Program-made: the position numbers and the translations under genes
Origin: an uncultured Gemmataceae bacterium
GTDB taxonomy: Bacteria; Planctomycetota; Planctomycetia; Gemmatales; Gemmataceae
Direction of reading: 5' to 3'
Assembly: GCA_937922175.1 (NCBI GenBank)
Contig: CAKZUU010000128.1
Location: 1 to 6,622, forward strand
Length of the DNA stretch: 6,622 bases
The notes under the pieces: model-generated
The model's database searches: none
Seen by the model: only the letters and a program-made list of their open reading frames with translations
Told to the model about the DNA's origin: nothing
Shown: in pieces, positions 5,969 to 6,622 of the stretch
How positions within the stretch are numbered: the first letter of the stretch is position 1
Layout of the letters: each line of letters opens with the position of its first letter

Positions 5969-6031
5969 CGGGGTAGCGGCTCCCAGCGCAGAGCGGCAAC
6001 TTCCCACAAGTACCGCCCAACCGCTACCCCG
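5969..6031. other. Nested stem-loop between convergent genes
   Basis: CGGGGTAGCGG (5969-5979) is exactly complementary to CCGCTACCCCG (6021-6031), an 11-bp outer stem. Within it GCGG (5993-5996) pairs with CCGC (6013-6016) and ACTT (5999-6002) with AAGT (6008-6011), closing a 5-base loop CCCAC. A 13-base single-stranded stretch (5980-5992) lies on the left side only. The element sits 51 bases past the stop of the 640-residue gene and 138 bases past the argS stop, so it lies in the 3' region of both. No U tract follows on either strand, so it is not a standard intrinsic terminator. It may be a structured 3' element, a processing or Rho-type end signal, or one copy of a palindromic intergenic repeat. 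Confidence 0.5.
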
Positions 6032-6169
6032 ATCGTTGCCGGCTGTTGATCGGCCAGCACTAAACCGTACCTTCCCTGGCACCTGGCGGCAAATCGTTCC
6101 TTCAATGAGAATTTACGAATTTCGGAGAATGACTACGGATCGTAATGACAATGAGCAATTTGTCGACGC

Positions 6170-6622
6170 TTACATCCGCTCCAGGGTACGAATCCCCAGC
6201 AGGTCCAGAACAAGCTGAATCACTCGCGACGTCAAATCGACCAGTACCAGCCGGCTCTTCTGCAAATCGGGCGACTCGGCGCGAAGAACAGGACAATTCT
6301 CGAAGAATCGGCTATAGCAGCGAGCCAATTCCCAGAGGTAGGTCGTCAACAAATGCGGCGCATGCTCGTTGGCCGCCGCGTTCAACGCTTCTTCAAGTCG
6401 AGCAAGCTGCACCGCCAAGGCTCGTTCCGTTGGGTCTTGCAGAAGGATCAACGGCGGGTCGTTCCGAAGCGACTCGGCGAGCACTTGTCCTTTTCGGAGG
6501 ATGCCGCGGCAGCGGGTGTACGCATACTGCATGTAAGTCGCGGTGTTGCCATCGGTCGAGAGCATCTTTTCCAGTGAGAAGACGTAATCGGAAATGCGGT
6601 TCTGAGCGAGATCGGCATATTT
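6170..6622 (-). CDS. argS: Arginyl-tRNA synthetase, C-terminal part (cut by window edge)
   Basis: The minus-strand frame is open from the right edge to a TAA at 6170-6172 and gives 150 residues. It is the C-terminal third or less of class I arginyl-tRNA synthetase, which charges tRNA-Arg with arginine in the cytoplasm. It starts with the conserved KYADLAQNRISDYVFS segment, continues with GNTATYMQYAYTR, an ERALAVQLARLEEALNAA helix, and PHLLTTYLWELA followed by FFENCPVL, and ends with the typical DLLGIRTLERM. These form the DALR-type anticodon-binding helical domain, ending at the usual C-terminal Met. The nucleotide-binding HIGH-like and KMSKS-like motifs and the start codon lie outside the window. 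The gene is intact as far as seen and converges on the 640-residue unknown gene, with the nested stem-loop (5969-6031) in the space between. Confidence 0.98.
   Translation of the reverse strand, partial: KYADLAQNRISDYVFSLEKMLSTDGNTATYMQYAYTRCRGILRKGQVLAESLRNDPPLILLQDPTERALAVQLARLEEALNAAANEHAPHLLTTYLWELARCYSRFFENCPVLRAESPDLQKSRLVLVDLTSRVIQLVLDLLGIRTLERM

Noticed and set aside
5862..6218. 118-codon plus-strand frame spanning the intergenic space and the argS 3' end
   Set aside because: It overlaps the 3' ends of two better genes and runs through the nested stem-loop. Its composition looks random.

Overview
The window looks like a chromosomal segment from a member of the Planctomycetota. Three things suggest this: moderately high GC, short genes on alternating strands with little operon structure, and a secreted Cys/Pro-rich protein with an 'F-L-x-R-L-I-D-F-L-C-Y-R-P' segment of a kind I associate with planctomycete exported proteins. 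The assignment comes from protein style rather than a marker gene. The genus cannot be fixed.

Layout, left to right. (1) The last 29 codons of a + strand gene ending in a hydrophobic helix (3-92). (2) About 740 bases without a convincing gene (93-833), holding a few inverted and direct repeats. (3) A complete tRNA-Ala(GGC) at 879-951 behind a good sigma70-type promoter (834-862). (4) A 12-helix MFS transporter on the minus strand (988-2214), convergent with the tRNA. (5) A divergent upstream region, then a small predicted lipoprotein on the plus strand (2522-2962). (6) A predicted exported Cys-containing protein on the minus strand (3059-3778), convergent with the lipoprotein. (7) A 216-base divergent promoter region with three short palindromes, one matching the GAAC-N4-GTTC form of the LexA box. 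(8) A 640-residue cytoplasmic protein of unknown function on the plus strand (3995-5917). (9) A short intergenic space with a nested stem-loop (5969-6031). (10) The C-terminal 150 residues of arginyl-tRNA synthetase on the minus strand (6170-6622), cut by the window edge.

The genes do not form an evident pathway. Each has its own promoter space and neighbours are convergent or divergent. Housekeeping functions (tRNA-Ala, argS) frame lineage-specific genes: one transporter, two exported proteins and one unknown cytoplasmic protein. I see no mobile element, CRISPR array, toxin-antitoxin pair or defence cassette. The most useful leads are the unknown 640-residue protein together with the LexA-like palindrome upstream of it, and the two possible structured RNA elements (668-735 and 5969-6031).
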